Shown one piece after another: positions 9,570 to 18,946 of a stretch of 64,000 nt of DNA. Below the pieces are notes generated by a model. It had not been told where the DNA came from. It ran no database searches and was given only the letters and a program-made list of their open reading frames with translations. This DNA comes from Pseudomonas sp. SCA2728.1_7 (lineage in GTDB: Bacteria; Pseudomonadota; Gammaproteobacteria; Pseudomonadales; Pseudomonadaceae). The translations under genes were made by a program, and so were the position numbers. Each line of letters starts with the position of its first letter. The first letter of the stretch is position 1. The stretch is from NCBI RefSeq assembly GCF_018138145.1, contig NZ_CP073104.1:2294001-2358000 (forward strand). The letters run 5' to 3'.

Positions 9570-9962
9570 TCAGTTCTTGTGAAGTTTGCGCATCAACTCC
9601 GCCTCAGCCTGGGTCAACCCGCAGGACTGAGTCAGTTCATCGACGCTGGCGCCCATCCCCACCAGTTTCGCCGCTTGGGCGAATGACAGGCTCGACGGGT
9701 CGCGCTGTTCCAGCTGAACGATTTTGTCCGGCAACGGACTGACTACCGCGCGCAGCTCGTGCAGGGCTTCGCCCATACGCACGTTGCCGTTCTGGTAATC
9801 GTCGACACGCTTGGCCAGGTCCTTGATGCGCTGATCACGCAGCGCATCGCCCTGAGCCTGTTGCGCAGCGATCACCCGCTGCGCCTTGATGTACGCCAGA
9901 AACATTGCCAGCGTGCCTGCCCAGAAGAGGAACAGGACAATGACCGCGACTTCGAGAATCAA
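9570..9962 (-). CDS. DUF2802 membrane protein, TTG start directly after cheW
   Basis: 130 residues: one N-terminal membrane helix (VAVIVLFLFWAGTLAMFLAYI), a coiled-coil-prone middle (ALRDQRIKDLAKRVDDYQNG), and a short C-terminal helical domain (SFAQAAKLVGMGASVDELTQ) resembling a DNA- or protein-binding helical pair. This matches DUF2802, which is regularly found after cheW in pseudomonads. No ATG is available ahead of the helix: the frame opens immediately after the cheW TGA, and the first usable codon is TTG at 9962-9960, which adjoins that stop and is in the same frame. Function unknown; probably part of the polar chemotaxis/flagellar apparatus. Confidence 0.8.
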   Translation of the reverse strand: MILEVAVIVLFLFWAGTLAMFLAYIKAQRVIAAQQAQGDALRDQRIKDLAKRVDDYQNGNVRMGEALHELRAVVSPLPDKIVQLEQRDPSSLSFAQAAKLVGMGASVDELTQSCGLTQAEAELMRKLHKN

Positions 9963-10448
9963 TCAGATGTTCTCCAGATCCGACCATTCTTCTTCGCTCA
10001 TCATCTTGTCCAGCTCGACCAGGATCAGCAACTCGTTGTTCTTGTTGCACACGCCCTGGATGAACTTGGCCGACTCTTCGTTGCCGACGTTCGGCGCCGT
10101 CTCGATTTCCGACTGACGCAGGTAAACCACTTCGGCCACGCTGTCGACCATGATGCCGACGACTTGCTTGTCGGCTTCGATGATGACGATACGGGTGTTG
10201 TCGCTGATCTCGCCGCTGTTCAGGCCGAAGCGCTGACGGGTGTCGATCACGGTAACCACGTTACCGCGCAGGTTGATGATGCCCAGCACGTAGCTTGGCG
10301 CGCCCGGCACCGGAGCGATTTCGGTGTAGCGCAGTACTTCCTGAACGCGCATCACGTTGATGCCGTAGGTTTCGTTGTCCAGTTTGAAGGTTACCCATTG
10401 CAGGATCGGATCTTCAGAACCTTTTGCATTCGTCGCCTGACTACTCAT
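9963..10448 (-). CDS. cheW: Chemotaxis coupling protein CheW
   Basis: 161 residues. CheW bridges chemoreceptors and the kinase CheA in polar arrays. The whole protein is one CheW/SH3-like domain (QWVTFKLDNETYGINVMRVQEV, INLRGNVVTVIDTRQRFGL, IMVDSVAEVVYL). A short N-terminal extension (MSSQATNAKGSED) precedes it. It lies downstream of parP and upstream of the DUF2802 gene. Its TGA stop is followed at once, in frame, by the DUF2802 TTG start. Confidence 0.96.
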   Translation of the reverse strand: MSSQATNAKGSEDPILQWVTFKLDNETYGINVMRVQEVLRYTEIAPVPGAPSYVLGIINLRGNVVTVIDTRQRFGLNSGEISDNTRIVIIEADKQVVGIMVDSVAEVVYLRQSEIETAPNVGNEESAKFIQGVCNKNNELLILVELDKMMSEEEWSDLENI

Positions 10449-10538
10449 ACCCTGACCCCTCGAAAAAACCGCTCTGGGCGGTGTGTGTTCTGTGTGGCGG
10501 CATTCAACAATGCCGTCGCCTGATTGTTATGTCGGCTG

Positions 10539-11504
10539 CTATGTCGGTTTATGTAGCGGTTTGTGGCCGCTGAGGTGCTTTGCCCCACCGCTGGCGATCA
10601 ACTCGGCCAGTGCGGAAACGTCAAGCAATGCACACATGTGCTCAATCACGGTGCCGGCGAGCCATGGCCGCTGACCCCGGTGACTTCTCCATTTGATTTC
10701 ATTCGGGTCCAGACGCAACGAGCGGCTGACCTGATGCACCGCCAGCCCCCACTCGTAACCTTGTACCGAAATCACGTACTGCAAGCCCTGACGGAAGTCA
10801 TCGCGATAGCGATCCGGCATGACCCAGCGCGCGGTGTCCAACACTTTCAGGTTGCCGGCCTGGCTCGGCAGGATCCCGAGGAACCATTCCGGCTGACCGA
10901 ATAACGGCGTCAGCTCGTGGCCGGCCAGCGAATAGATCGAGCCGAGGCACACCAGCGGCACCGCCAGCGTCAGGCCAGCGACATCGAACAGCAGGCATTC
11001 GAAGGCTTCCGAGGCCCAGGCCGGGCGACCATCGGTTTCCACCGGTGGCGGCGTGTTGTTCGGCGGCAGATGCACTTCGACCAGCGGCGGCACCAGCGTC
11101 TGCTCGACGGGTGCGGGTGCAACTGGAGCAGGTGCTGGAGCCGGTTCGACCACGGCCGGTTCCGGCGCGGTTTTCAGCAGTTGGGTTTGCAGCAGCGGTG
11201 CCAGTGTCGAGACCTGCGCGCGAACCGGCTCGGCTTCTTCGATCAATGCCAGCGGTGCCTTGGTCACCGCTGCGGCGGCAGGCGCGGCAACCGGCGCAGC
11301 AGGCCGGGCAGCCTTCTGCGCATCACGCGCCTGCTCTTCCAGCACTGCAGCCTGGAACTCGTCCAGCGCCTCGCTGCTTTCCACAACTTCAGGCTGCGCC
11401 TCAATGACCGGCGGCAGCTCTTCAGGCATTTCCAGCAGCAAATTATCCAGATAAGACTGCAGCGCCAATTGCGGACGCGATGTGAGCTTGACTGGGCGGT
11501 TCAT
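10539..11504 (-). CDS. parP: CheW-domain polar array protein, ParP-like
   Basis: 321 residues. An N-terminal segment (about 160 residues) ends in an Ala/Pro-rich disordered linker, and the C-terminus (from FECLLFDVAGLTLAVPLV) is a CheW-like domain. Its place between a ParA-type gene (parC) and cheW, and its architecture, match ParP, which tethers CheA to a polar anchor in Vibrio and Pseudomonas. The CheA here also carries a repeat-bearing linker that could be the docking site. The gene symbol is by analogy. Confidence 0.75.
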   Translation of the reverse strand: MNRPVKLTSRPQLALQSYLDNLLLEMPEELPPVIEAQPEVVESSEALDEFQAAVLEEQARDAQKAARPAAPVAAPAAAAVTKAPLALIEEAEPVRAQVSTLAPLLQTQLLKTAPEPAVVEPAPAPAPVAPAPVEQTLVPPLVEVHLPPNNTPPPVETDGRPAWASEAFECLLFDVAGLTLAVPLVCLGSIYSLAGHELTPLFGQPEWFLGILPSQAGNLKVLDTARWVMPDRYRDDFRQGLQYVISVQGYEWGLAVHQVSRSLRLDPNEIKWRSHRGQRPWLAGTVIEHMCALLDVSALAELIASGGAKHLSGHKPLHKPT

Positions 11505-11541
11505 CGGTCAACAGCGCCGGACAGGGAGACCGCGTCGCCTG

Positions 11542-11565
11542 CTTCGCGAGCAGGCTCGCTCCCAC
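11542..11565. repeat. Single REP palindrome
   Basis: CTTCGCGAGCAGGCTCGCTC plus CCAC, in the 105-base gap between parC and parP. Same family as the other REP units in the window. Confidence 0.75.
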
Positions 11566-11609
11566 AGGATTTGTGCAAGTCAGGCAGGTGTGATCGGGAC
11601 AGGTTCATC

Positions 11610-12398
11610 TCAAGCCACCTGCGGAACAAGTTGTTGCGCCAACAGGTGCTTGAGCAGCGCGCGATACGCCAGCACGCCACGGCTCTTGCCGTCGAATTGC
11701 GAAGGCGTGACACCGGCTCGGCTGGCATCGCGCAGACGGGTATCGACCGGGATGTAACCCTGCCAGATCTCGTCGGGAAATTTGTCACGCAGCACGCGCA
11801 AGGTATGCATCGATGCTTGTGTGCGGCGATCGAACAAGGTCGGCACGATGCTGAACGGCAGCGCCTGTTTGCGCGAGCGGTTGATCATCGCCAGGGTGTT
11901 GACCATGCGCTCCAGACCTTTGACGGCCAGATGCTCGGTCTGCACCGGGATTACCAGTTGCTGGCTCGCCGCGAGGGCGTTGACCATCAGCACGCCGAGC
12001 AACGGCGGGCTGTCGATCACCGCGTAATCGAAGTCCTGCCACAGCTGCGCCAGACTCTTGGCGATCACCAGGCCCAAACCACTCTGCCCCGGCGACTGAC
12101 GCTCAAGGGTCGCGAGTGCGGTGCTCGATGGCAGCAGGGAAATACGTTCATCGCTGGTCGACAAAAGCAACTGCCCCGGCAGGCCTTGCGGCACGCTGCC
12201 CTTGTGCAGAAACAGATCGTAGTTGCTGTGTTCCAGGCTGTCGGGATCGTAGCCGAAATAGCTGGTCATCGAGCCGTGCGGGTCGAGATCGACCACAACC
12301 ACGCGCTTGCCCGCCTCGGCCAGCAATCCGGCTAAAGCGATGGAAGATGTGGTTTTACCGACACCACCCTTTTGATTGGCGACTGCCCAGACTCTCAT
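11610..12398 (-). CDS. parC: ParA-family ATPase ParC, polar positioning of chemotaxis arrays
   Basis: 262 residues. A ParA/Soj-type ATPase with the deviant Walker A motif KGGVGKTTSS (residues about 9-18) and the A' region VVVVDLDPHGSMTSYFGYD; the Walker B region is FDYAVIDSPPLLGVL. Because it is unlinked to a parB-type gene and sits in the chemotaxis operon next to a ParP-like gene, it should position chemotaxis arrays at the pole rather than segregate DNA. It starts 43 bases after motD. Confidence 0.88.
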   Translation of the reverse strand: MRVWAVANQKGGVGKTTSSIALAGLLAEAGKRVVVVDLDPHGSMTSYFGYDPDSLEHSNYDLFLHKGSVPQGLPGQLLLSTSDERISLLPSSTALATLERQSPGQSGLGLVIAKSLAQLWQDFDYAVIDSPPLLGVLMVNALAASQQLVIPVQTEHLAVKGLERMVNTLAMINRSRKQALPFSIVPTLFDRRTQASMHTLRVLRDKFPDEIWQGYIPVDTRLRDASRAGVTPSQFDGKSRGVLAYRALLKHLLAQQLVPQVA

Positions 12399-12441
12399 TC
12401 AGTTCGTTCCTCCCGGCCGATATGCTCGACCGAGACATAGC

Positions 12442-13332
12442 TCAGCGTGTTAATGCGGGTGACGGAGAATTGACGGCACTCTCGCGTCCCGGCGTCTTGA
12501 CCGGGGTCGGTGCAGTTTGTGTGCCAGCCCGCTTCAATGCAGCGTCCGGTTGCGCGTTGGCGGTTCCGGTGCCCGTGAGGCTGCGGCGCACATCGAGATT
12601 GCGCGAGACCACCAGAACCACCCGGCGGTTTTTCCCCCGGCCTTCAGCGGTAGCGTTGTTGGCCACCGGTTGAAACTCGCCGTAACCCACCGATGCCAAT
12701 CGGCCAGGGTTTACGCCCTGCATGGCCAGCATGCGCACGATGCTCGCCGACCGCGCCGAGGACAGTTCCCAGTTGGTCGGGTACTGCGCGGTGCGGATCG
12801 GTTGATCGTCGGTGAAGCCTTCGACGTGAATCGGGTTGTCGAACGGTTTCAGAATCGCTGCAACCTTGTCGATGATGTTGAATGCAATGTCGCTCGGCAT
12901 GGCATCGCCACTGCCGAACAACAGGCTGGAGTTGAGTTCGATCTCGACCCACAACTCGTTGCCACGCACGGTCATCTGGTTGGAACTGATCAGGTCACCG
13001 AACGCGGCGCTGATGTCATCGGCGATGCTTTTCAGCGGATCGCTGGCACCGGCGATACCGGCATCGATCTGCTCGGCGTCCTTGACCAGCGGCTTGGCCG
13101 GGGTCACGGTTTTCGGTCGCTCGTCGCCGATCGGGATCGGTTTGAGCGCGCGGTCGGAGTCCTTGAAGACGCCGACCAGCGCTTCGGAAATCTCTTTGTA
13201 CTTGCCTTCGTTGATCGACGAAATCGAGTACATGACCACGAAGAACGCGAACAGCAACGTGATGAAGTCAGCGTAGGAAACCAGCCAGCGTTCGTGGTTT
13301 ACATGCTCTTCCTGGTGGCGACGACGGGCCAT
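12442..13332 (-). CDS. motD: Flagellar stator protein MotD (MotB family)
   Basis: 296 residues. MotD is the peptidoglycan-anchored half of the second (MotCD) stator of pseudomonads, important for swarming and a target of c-di-GMP control. A single membrane helix follows the basic N-terminus, with the proton-carrying Asp22 in VSYADFITLLFAFF. An OmpA/MotB peptidoglycan-binding domain spans about residues 140-250 (VEGFTDDQPIRT, NWELSSARSASIVRMLA, GYGEFQPVANN). The C-terminal tail is low complexity. It follows motC by 12 bases. Confidence 0.95.
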   Translation of the reverse strand: MARRRHQEEHVNHERWLVSYADFITLLFAFFVVMYSISSINEGKYKEISEALVGVFKDSDRALKPIPIGDERPKTVTPAKPLVKDAEQIDAGIAGASDPLKSIADDISAAFGDLISSNQMTVRGNELWVEIELNSSLLFGSGDAMPSDIAFNIIDKVAAILKPFDNPIHVEGFTDDQPIRTAQYPTNWELSSARSASIVRMLAMQGVNPGRLASVGYGEFQPVANNATAEGRGKNRRVVLVVSRNLDVRRSLTGTGTANAQPDAALKRAGTQTAPTPVKTPGRESAVNSPSPALTR

Positions 13333-13344
13333 GAGGTTATTCCC

Positions 13345-14085
13345 TTAATCCATGAAGCCTTGCAGCTTCAACTCAATGGAGCGAGGGTTTTCACCTTCGG
13401 CGATCGACAGGATCCCTTCCAACAACATTTCGCGATAACGCGACTGCCGCAACGCGATTGACTTCAGCTTGGCGGCGATTGGCAGCAACACCAGGTTGGC
13501 ACTGGCCACGCCGTAAATGGTCGCGACGAAGGCTACGGCGATACCGCTGCCCAGTTGCGTCGGATCGGCGAGGTTGCCCATCACGTGGATCAGGCCCATT
13601 ACCGCACCGATGATGCCGATGGTCGGCGCGTAGCCGCCCATGCTTTCAAAGACTTTCGCCGCTTCGATATCGCGCGCTTCCTGGGTGTAGAAATCCACTT
13701 CGAGGATGCTGCGGATCGCTTCCGGCTCGGCACCGTCGACCAGCAGTTGCAGGCCTTTGCGCGAGTAATTGTCGGGTTCGGCATCCGCCACGCCTTCCAG
13801 ACCCAGCAGGCCTTCCTTGCGTGCGGTGAGGCTCCAGTTGACGACGCGATCGATGCCACCGGCCAGATCGACCCGTGGCGGAAACAGAATCCAGGCAAGG
13901 ATCTGCATGGCGCGTTTGAACGCGCTCATCGGCGATTGCAGCAGTGCGGCACCGATGGTGCCGCCCAGTACGATCAATGCCGCCGGGCCGTTGGCCAGCG
14001 CACCGAGGTGACCACCTTCAAGGTAGTTACCGCCGATGATGGCGACGAACGCCATGATGATCCCGATAAGGCTTAAAACATCCAT
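13345..14085 (-). CDS. motC: Flagellar stator protein MotC (MotA family)
   Basis: 246 residues with four membrane helices, the partner of MotD in the MotCD proton-driven stator. Recognisable stretches include LIGIIMAFVAIIGGNYLEGGH at the N-terminus and the paired helices GYAPTIGIIGAVMGLIHVM and GIAVAFVATIYGVASAN, which line the ion channel. The ATG at 14085 is used: it overlaps the cheB stop by one base (TGATG), and the upstream in-frame start adds only three residues. Confidence 0.95.
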   Translation of the reverse strand: MDVLSLIGIIMAFVAIIGGNYLEGGHLGALANGPAALIVLGGTIGAALLQSPMSAFKRAMQILAWILFPPRVDLAGGIDRVVNWSLTARKEGLLGLEGVADAEPDNYSRKGLQLLVDGAEPEAIRSILEVDFYTQEARDIEAAKVFESMGGYAPTIGIIGAVMGLIHVMGNLADPTQLGSGIAVAFVATIYGVASANLVLLPIAAKLKSIALRQSRYREMLLEGILSIAEGENPRSIELKLQGFMD

Positions 14086-15233
14086 CAGATACACGCCTCG
14101 ACAATGTGCTTGCCGATGTCGTCGAGGCTATACACCGCGTCGGCGAGGTCGGCTTTGACGATGGCCATCGGCATGCCGTAGATCACGCAGCTTGCTTCAT
14201 CCTGCGCCCACACCGCGCTACCGCCCTGCTTGAGCAGACGCGCGCCTTCACGGCCGTCGGCGCCCATGCCGGTCAACACCACCGCCAGAACTTTGTCGCC
14301 GTAGGATTTCGCCGCCGAACCGAAGGTGATGTCCACGCACGGCTTGTAATTCAGACGCTCGTCGCCCGGGAGGATTTTCACCGCGCCACGGCCGTCGATC
14401 ATCATTTGCTTGCCACCCGGTGCGAGCAACGCCAGGCCCGGACGCAGGATGTCGCCATCCTCGGCTTCCTTGACGCTGATGCGGCAGAGCTTGTCGAGAC
14501 GCTCGGCAAACGCCTTGGTGAACGCTGCCGGCATGTGCTGGATCAGCACGATCGGCGCCGGAAAGTTCGCTGGCAACTGAGTCAGCACGCGCTGCAAGGC
14601 AACCGGGCCGCCAGTCGAGGTACCGATGGCAACCAGTTTGTAGGCTTTGCGTTTCGGTGCCGGCGACGACGCGCTGGCAGCCGGAGCACGGCTTGGAGCA
14701 GGTGCATGCACAGGCGCGGGTGCCGGACGTGCCGGTGCGCTGGTGCTGTGGCTGCTGAAGCTGGATGGCGCCGGAGCCGGTGCAGGCGTTGGCGCTGCGG
14801 CTGGAGCCGGCGCGCTATAAGCACTGAAACGACGATTACTGCGCGAAATGCTATGGACCTTTTCGCACAGCAACTGCTTGACCTTCTCCGGGTTGCGCGA
14901 GATGTCTTCGAAATTCTTCGGCAGGAAATCCACCGCGCCGGCGTCCAGCGCATCGAGGGTCACCCGGGCGCCTTCGTGGGTCAGCGAAGAGAACATCAAC
15001 ACCGGGGTCGGGCAGCGCTGCATGATGTGCCGCACTGCCGTGATGCCGTCCATCATCGGCATCTCGTAGTCCATGGTGATCACGTCCGGCTTGAGCGCCA
15101 GCGCCTGATCAATCGCCTCTTTACCGTTGGTTGCAGTGCCGACCACCTGAATGCTCGGATCCGCAGAAAGAATTTCCGAGACGCGGCGGCGGAAAAAACC
15201 CGAATCGTCCACCACCAGGACTTTGACTGCCAT
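14085..15233 (-). CDS. cheB: Chemotaxis protein-glutamate methylesterase CheB
   Basis: About 382 residues. CheB removes methyl groups from chemoreceptors, and its activity is switched on by CheA phosphorylation. An N-terminal receiver domain ([14 protein letters not shown], phospho-Asp in [13 protein letters not shown]) is joined by a long Ala/Pro/Ser-rich linker (about residues 140-195) to the CheB esterase domain. The catalytic motifs [21 protein letters not shown] and [12 protein letters not shown] are all present. The ATG at 15233 ([10 protein letters not shown]) is preferred over a longer frame that would add an Arg/Pro-rich leader. Confidence 0.95.
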   Translation of the reverse strand: MAVKVLVVDDSGFFRRRVSEILSADPSIQVVGTATNGKEAIDQALALKPDVITMDYEMPMMDGITAVRHIMQRCPTPVLMFSSLTHEGARVTLDALDAGAVDFLPKNFEDISRNPEKVKQLLCEKVHSISRSNRRFSAYSAPAPAAAPTPAPAPAPSSFSSHSTSAPARPAPAPVHAPAPSRAPAASASSPAPKRKAYKLVAIGTSTGGPVALQRVLTQLPANFPAPIVLIQHMPAAFTKAFAERLDKLCRISVKEAEDGDILRPGLALLAPGGKQMMIDGRGAVKILPGDERLNYKPCVDITFGSAAKSYGDKVLAVVLTGMGADGREGARLLKQGGSAVWAQDEASCVIYGMPMAIVKADLADAVYSLDDIGKHIVEACI

Positions 15234-15282
15234 AAACACTCCATTAGGTGCAGCGGGACGTTGTCGCCCCGCCGCCCCGGAT

Positions 15283-17547
15283 TCAAATACGCCGTGCGGC
15301 GTAACGCTTGAGCATGCTTGGAACATCGAGAATCAGCGCGATGCGGCCGTCACCGGTAATGGTGGCGCCGGACATGCCCGGAGTGCCCTGGAGCATTTTG
15401 CCCAATGGCTTGATGACCACTTCTTCCTGACCGACCAGTTGATCGACGACGAAGCCGATCCGCTGAGTGCCTACCGAAAGGATCACCACGTGGCCCTCAC
15501 GCTGCTCTTCGTGAGCGGCGGAGCTGACCAGCCAGCGCTTGAGGTAGAACAACGGCAGCGCCTTGTCCCGCACGATCACCACTTCCTGACCGTCCACAAC
15601 GTTGGTGGTCGACAGGTCGAGGTGGAAGATTTCGTTGACGTTGACCAACGGGAACGCAAACGCCTGATTGCCGAGCATCACCATCAGGGTTGGCATGATC
15701 GCGAGGGTCAGCGGCACCTTGATGACGATCTTCGAGCCCTGGCCCTTGGTCGAGTAGATGTTGATCGAACCGTTGAGCTGGGAAATCTTGGTCTTCACCA
15801 CGTCCATGCCGACACCACGGCCGGAGACGTCGGAGATCTCGGTCTTGGTCGAGAAACCCGGGGCGAAAATAAGGTTGTAGCACTCGGTATCGCTGAGGCG
15901 ATCGGCCGCGTCCTTGTCCATCACCCCGCGTTTTACCGCGATGGCGCGCAGGACATTCGGGTCCATGCCTTTGCCGTCATCGGAAATCGACAGCAGGATA
16001 TGGTCGCCTTCCTGTTCGGCCGCCAGCACCACGCGACCGCCACGGGCCTTGCCCGACGCTTCGCGTTCTTCCGGCGACTCGATGCCGTGGTCGACAGCGT
16101 TGCGCACCAAGTGGACCAGTGGGTCGGCCAGGGCCTCGACAAGGTTTTTGTCGAGGTCGGTTTCTTCACCCACCAGTTCCAGGTTGATTTCTTTCTTGAG
16201 CTGACGCGCCAGATCTCGAACCAGACGCGGGAAGCGCCCGAAGACCTTCTTGATCGGCTGCATCCGCGTCTTCATGACGGCGGTCTGCAAGTCAGCCGTG
16301 ACCACGTCGAGGTTCGACACGGCCTTTTGCATGGCTTCATCGCCGCTGTTCAGGCCCAGGCGCACCAGACGGTTACGCACCAGCACCAGCTCGCCGACCA
16401 TGTTCATGATTTCGTCGAGACGTGCCGTGTCGACGCGCACGGTGGTTTCGGCTTCGCTCGCCGGTTTTTCCGGTGGCGGTGTCGCCGGCGCACGGGCCGG
16501 AGCCGGTGCAGCAGCAGCCGGTTTTGGCGCTTCGGCTTTTGGCTCAGGCTTGGTGGCAGGCTTGGGCGCTGCAGCAGCGGCCGGTGCCTTGGCAGCCGGT
16601 GTGGCGACGGTCGAAGCACTGCCAGCAGCGGCAGTGCCGACTTCGGTGAACTTGCCTTTGCCGTGCAATTCGTCGAGCAGCGATTCGAACTCGTGATCGC
16701 TGATCAGGTCGCTGCCGGCAGCGGCGGCCGCTGGAGCAGCCGGCGCAGGTGCCGACGCAATCGCCGACTCCAGCGCATCCACGGCAAAGTTGCCCTTGCC
16801 ATGCAATTGATCGAGCAGGGCTTCGAATTCGTCGTCGGTGATGTCAGAGCTGTCGCCCTTGGCCGGAGCCGCAGGGGCTGCCGCCGCTGGCGCAACCGCG
16901 TCCACCGCGAACTGGCCCTTGCCGTGCAGTTGATCGAGCAACGACTCGAACTCGGCATCGGTGATTTCATCGCTCGCGGCTTCAGCGGCCGTTTGCGCAG
17001 GCGCAGCAGCGGCCGGGGCTTCAGCTTCAGCCTTGACGGCGTTCAGCGAATCCAGCAGTTGCTCAAATTCGTTATCGGTGATGTCGCCCGAGTCGCCTTC
17101 GACGACCAGTTCTTCGATCATCTCGGCCACTGGCGAAGCCGGGGCTGCGTCCGCCGATTGCGGTTCGGCCAGACGCGCCAGGGCGGCCAGCAGTTCCGGG
17201 GTGGCAGCGGTGATCGGAGCACGCTCACGAACCTCAGTGAACATGCTGTTCACCGCGTCCAGTGCTTCGAGGACAACGTCCATCAGTTCTGCATCAACGC
17301 GACGCTCACCCTTACGCAGGATGTCGAACACGTTTTCGGCGATGTGACAGCACTCCACCAGCTCATTGAGCTGAAGGAAGCCGGCGCCCCCTTTTACAGT
17401 GTGGAAACCGCGAAAAATTGCGTTGAGCAGATCTGCGTCATCCGGACGGCTTTCCAGCTCGACCAGTTGTTCGGACAGTTGCTCAAGAATCTCGCCGGCC
17501 TCAACCAGGAAATCCTGAAGGATCTCTTCATCGGCGCCGAAGCTCAT
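15283..17547 (-). CDS. cheA: Chemotaxis histidine kinase CheA
   Basis: 754 residues. CheA autophosphorylates and passes phosphate to CheY and CheB. Order: Hpt domain (residues 1-105, phospho-His49 in [12 protein letters not shown]), a long Ala/Pro-rich linker (about 110-365), dimerisation helix ([20 protein letters not shown]), HATPase domain ([18 protein letters not shown]), and a C-terminal CheW-like domain. Four copies of a short motif, DITDxEFExLLDxLHGKGxF, punctuate the linker at residues about 154-169, 192-216, 233-257 and 279-301. I see no obvious P2 CheY-docking domain, so these motifs may replace it or bind ParP. Confidence 0.96.
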   Translation of the reverse strand: MSFGADEEILQDFLVEAGEILEQLSEQLVELESRPDDADLLNAIFRGFHTVKGGAGFLQLNELVECCHIAENVFDILRKGERRVDAELMDVVLEALDAVNSMFTEVRERAPITAATPELLAALARLAEPQSADAAPASPVAEMIEELVVEGDSGDITDNEFEQLLDSLNAVKAEAEAPAAAAPAQTAAEAASDEITDAEFESLLDQLHGKGQFAVDAVAPAAAAPAAPAKGDSSDITDDEFEALLDQLHGKGNFAVDALESAIASAPAPAAPAAAAAGSDLISDHEFESLLDELHGKGKFTEVGTAAAGSASTVATPAAKAPAAAAAPKPATKPEPKAEAPKPAAAAPAPARAPATPPPEKPASEAETTVRVDTARLDEIMNMVGELVLVRNRLVRLGLNSGDEAMQKAVSNLDVVTADLQTAVMKTRMQPIKKVFGRFPRLVRDLARQLKKEINLELVGEETDLDKNLVEALADPLVHLVRNAVDHGIESPEEREASGKARGGRVVLAAEQEGDHILLSISDDGKGMDPNVLRAIAVKRGVMDKDAADRLSDTECYNLIFAPGFSTKTEISDVSGRGVGMDVVKTKISQLNGSINIYSTKGQGSKIVIKVPLTLAIMPTLMVMLGNQAFAFPLVNVNEIFHLDLSTTNVVDGQEVVIVRDKALPLFYLKRWLVSSAAHEEQREGHVVILSVGTQRIGFVVDQLVGQEEVVIKPLGKMLQGTPGMSGATITGDGRIALILDVPSMLKRYAARRI
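16645..17088 (-). repeat. Four in-frame LHGKG-type peptide repeats in the cheA linker
   Basis: The part of cheA encoding residues 154-301 holds four imperfect copies of an acidic motif (S/D-D-I-T-D-x-E-F-E-x-L-L-D-x-L). The last three continue with HGKGxF. Spacers of 20-25 residues are almost pure Ala/Pro. The copies share protein sequence with diverged codons, so they look selected rather than recently duplicated. Confidence 0.85.
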
Positions 17548-17601
17548 TAATGGGGTGCTCCTACAGGTCTAAAAACCCAAAAAACCTAAAATTCCAAAAC
17601 A

Positions 17602-18390
17602 CTAGAACCCGAGGCTGGATAACAAATCGTCCACATCGTCCTGACCGGACACAACGTCTTCTCGTTTATCGGCATGAATCTGCGGACCTTCACCCTGCGA
17701 GAGATGTTTTTGTGGATCTTTTTCTGCAAGCATCGCGGCGCGGTCATGTTCGATGCCCGCAAAGCGGTCGACCTGACTGGCCATGAGCACAAGTTTGAGC
17801 AAATTGCTTTCGACTTCGGTGACCAGTTGGGTCACACGCTTGATCACCTGACCGGTCAGGTCCTGGTAATCCTGGGCCAGCAGGATGTCGTTGAGATTGC
17901 TCGACACCGCACGGTTGTCCGTGCTGCTGCGTGACAGAAAACCGTCGACCCGGCGCGCCAGTTCACGGAACTCTTCAGCCCCGACCTCGCGACGCATGAA
18001 GCGACCCCAATCGGCACTCAAGGTCTGCGCTTCATCAGCCAGACCATTGACCACCGGCGTGGCGCTTTCCACCAGATCCATGGTGCGGTTGGCCGCGGCC
18101 TCTGTCAGCTTGACCACATAGCCCAGGCGTTCGGTGGCGTCGGTGATTTGCGACACTTCCTCGGCCTGTGGCATGTTCGGGTCGATCTGGAAGTTGACGA
18201 TCGCACTGTGCAGTTCACGTGTGAGCTTGCCCACTTCCTGGTACAGGCCACGGTCACGGGTCTGATTGAGCTCATGGATCAGTTGCACAGCGTCGCCGAA
18301 CCTGCCTTTTTCAAGGCTTTCGACCAGTTCGACCGCGTGTTTTTTCAGGGTCGACTCGAAATCGCCCTGTGAAGATTCGTTATGCTCCAT
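17602..18390 (-). CDS. cheZ: Chemotaxis CheY-P phosphatase CheZ
   Basis: 262 residues. CheZ dephosphorylates CheY-P. It is mostly helical; the catalytic stretch AQDYQDLTGQVIKRV holds the conserved Asp and Gln that act on CheY, and the C-terminus DDVDDLLSSLGF is the amphipathic CheY-P-binding helix. It lies 18 bases after cheY and 54 bases before cheA. Confidence 0.95.
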   Translation of the reverse strand: MEHNESSQGDFESTLKKHAVELVESLEKGRFGDAVQLIHELNQTRDRGLYQEVGKLTRELHSAIVNFQIDPNMPQAEEVSQITDATERLGYVVKLTEAAANRTMDLVESATPVVNGLADEAQTLSADWGRFMRREVGAEEFRELARRVDGFLSRSSTDNRAVSSNLNDILLAQDYQDLTGQVIKRVTQLVTEVESNLLKLVLMASQVDRFAGIEHDRAAMLAEKDPQKHLSQGEGPQIHADKREDVVSGQDDVDDLLSSLGF

Positions 18391-18408
18391 AGCTCCCCCG
18401 CGCGTTCA

Positions 18409-18780
18409 TCAGCCGATGCGTTCGAAAATCTTCTCGATTTTGTCTTTCAACGCCTGAGCCGTGAAAGGTTTGACTACGTAGCCGTTTACACCGGCCTGAG
18501 CGGCTTCAATGATCTGCTCGCGCTTGGCTTCTGCAGTCACCATCAGCACTGGCAGGTGCTTGAGTTTTTCATCGGCACGCACGTGGCGCAGCAGGTCGAT
18601 ACCGGTCATGCCCGGCATGTTCCAGTCCGTTACCAGAAAGTCGATGCTGCCGCTGTTGAGCACTGGAATGGCAGTCACGCCATCGTCAGCCTCGACGGTG
18701 TTGGTGAACCCAAGATCACGCAGCAGGTTCTTGATGATCCGCCGCATCGTTGAGAAGTCATCAACGATGAGGATTTTCAT
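18409..18780 (-). CDS. cheY: Chemotaxis response regulator CheY
   Basis: 124 residues, a single receiver domain ([13 protein letters not shown], phospho-Asp in [13 protein letters not shown], switch Thr in MVTAEAK, Lys in VVKPF). The ATG at 18780 gives the family length. A strong ribosome site (GGAGG, 18798-18802) is, however, 17 bases from that ATG but only 5 bases from an in-frame TTG at 18792. A four-residue longer form starting at TTG is therefore plausible. Confidence 0.95.
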   Translation of the reverse strand: MKILIVDDFSTMRRIIKNLLRDLGFTNTVEADDGVTAIPVLNSGSIDFLVTDWNMPGMTGIDLLRHVRADEKLKHLPVLMVTAEAKREQIIEAAQAGVNGYVVKPFTAQALKDKIEKIFERIG

Positions 18781-18846
18781 GTCTTTGTTCAATTCGACCT
18801 CCAAGCAGTCTTAAACGCGCCCAGCACCTGGACGCGCCACTTCAAT

Positions 18847-18873
18847 CAATCGGCGCAGCACTCGAAGACTGTC
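18847..18873 (-). promoter_or_regulatory. Possible sigma-28 promoter upstream of cheY
   Basis: On the minus strand GCCGATTG (18847-18854) matches 6 of 8 bases of the FliA -10 (GCCGATAA). At an 11-base spacing it is preceded by GACAGTCT, a weak match to TAAAGTTT. A FliA-dependent che operon would be expected, but the -35 match is poor. Confidence 0.35.
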
Positions 18874-18946
18874 TGGAGCACAACAGAGCAAGACCGGTGC
18901 CGTTCATCACCGCACCAGCCTCGTTCGCAGTGTCCCCACACTGCCT

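Noticed and set aside
15234..15326. Longer N-terminus of cheB
   Set aside because: It would overlap the cheA 3' end and add an unconserved leader before the receiver domain.
15151..17550. 799-codon open frame on the plus strand opposite cheA
   Set aside because: It mirrors cheA codon for codon in a GC-rich genome, and its product is low-complexity Arg/Gly/His sequence without domains. cheA has full motif support.
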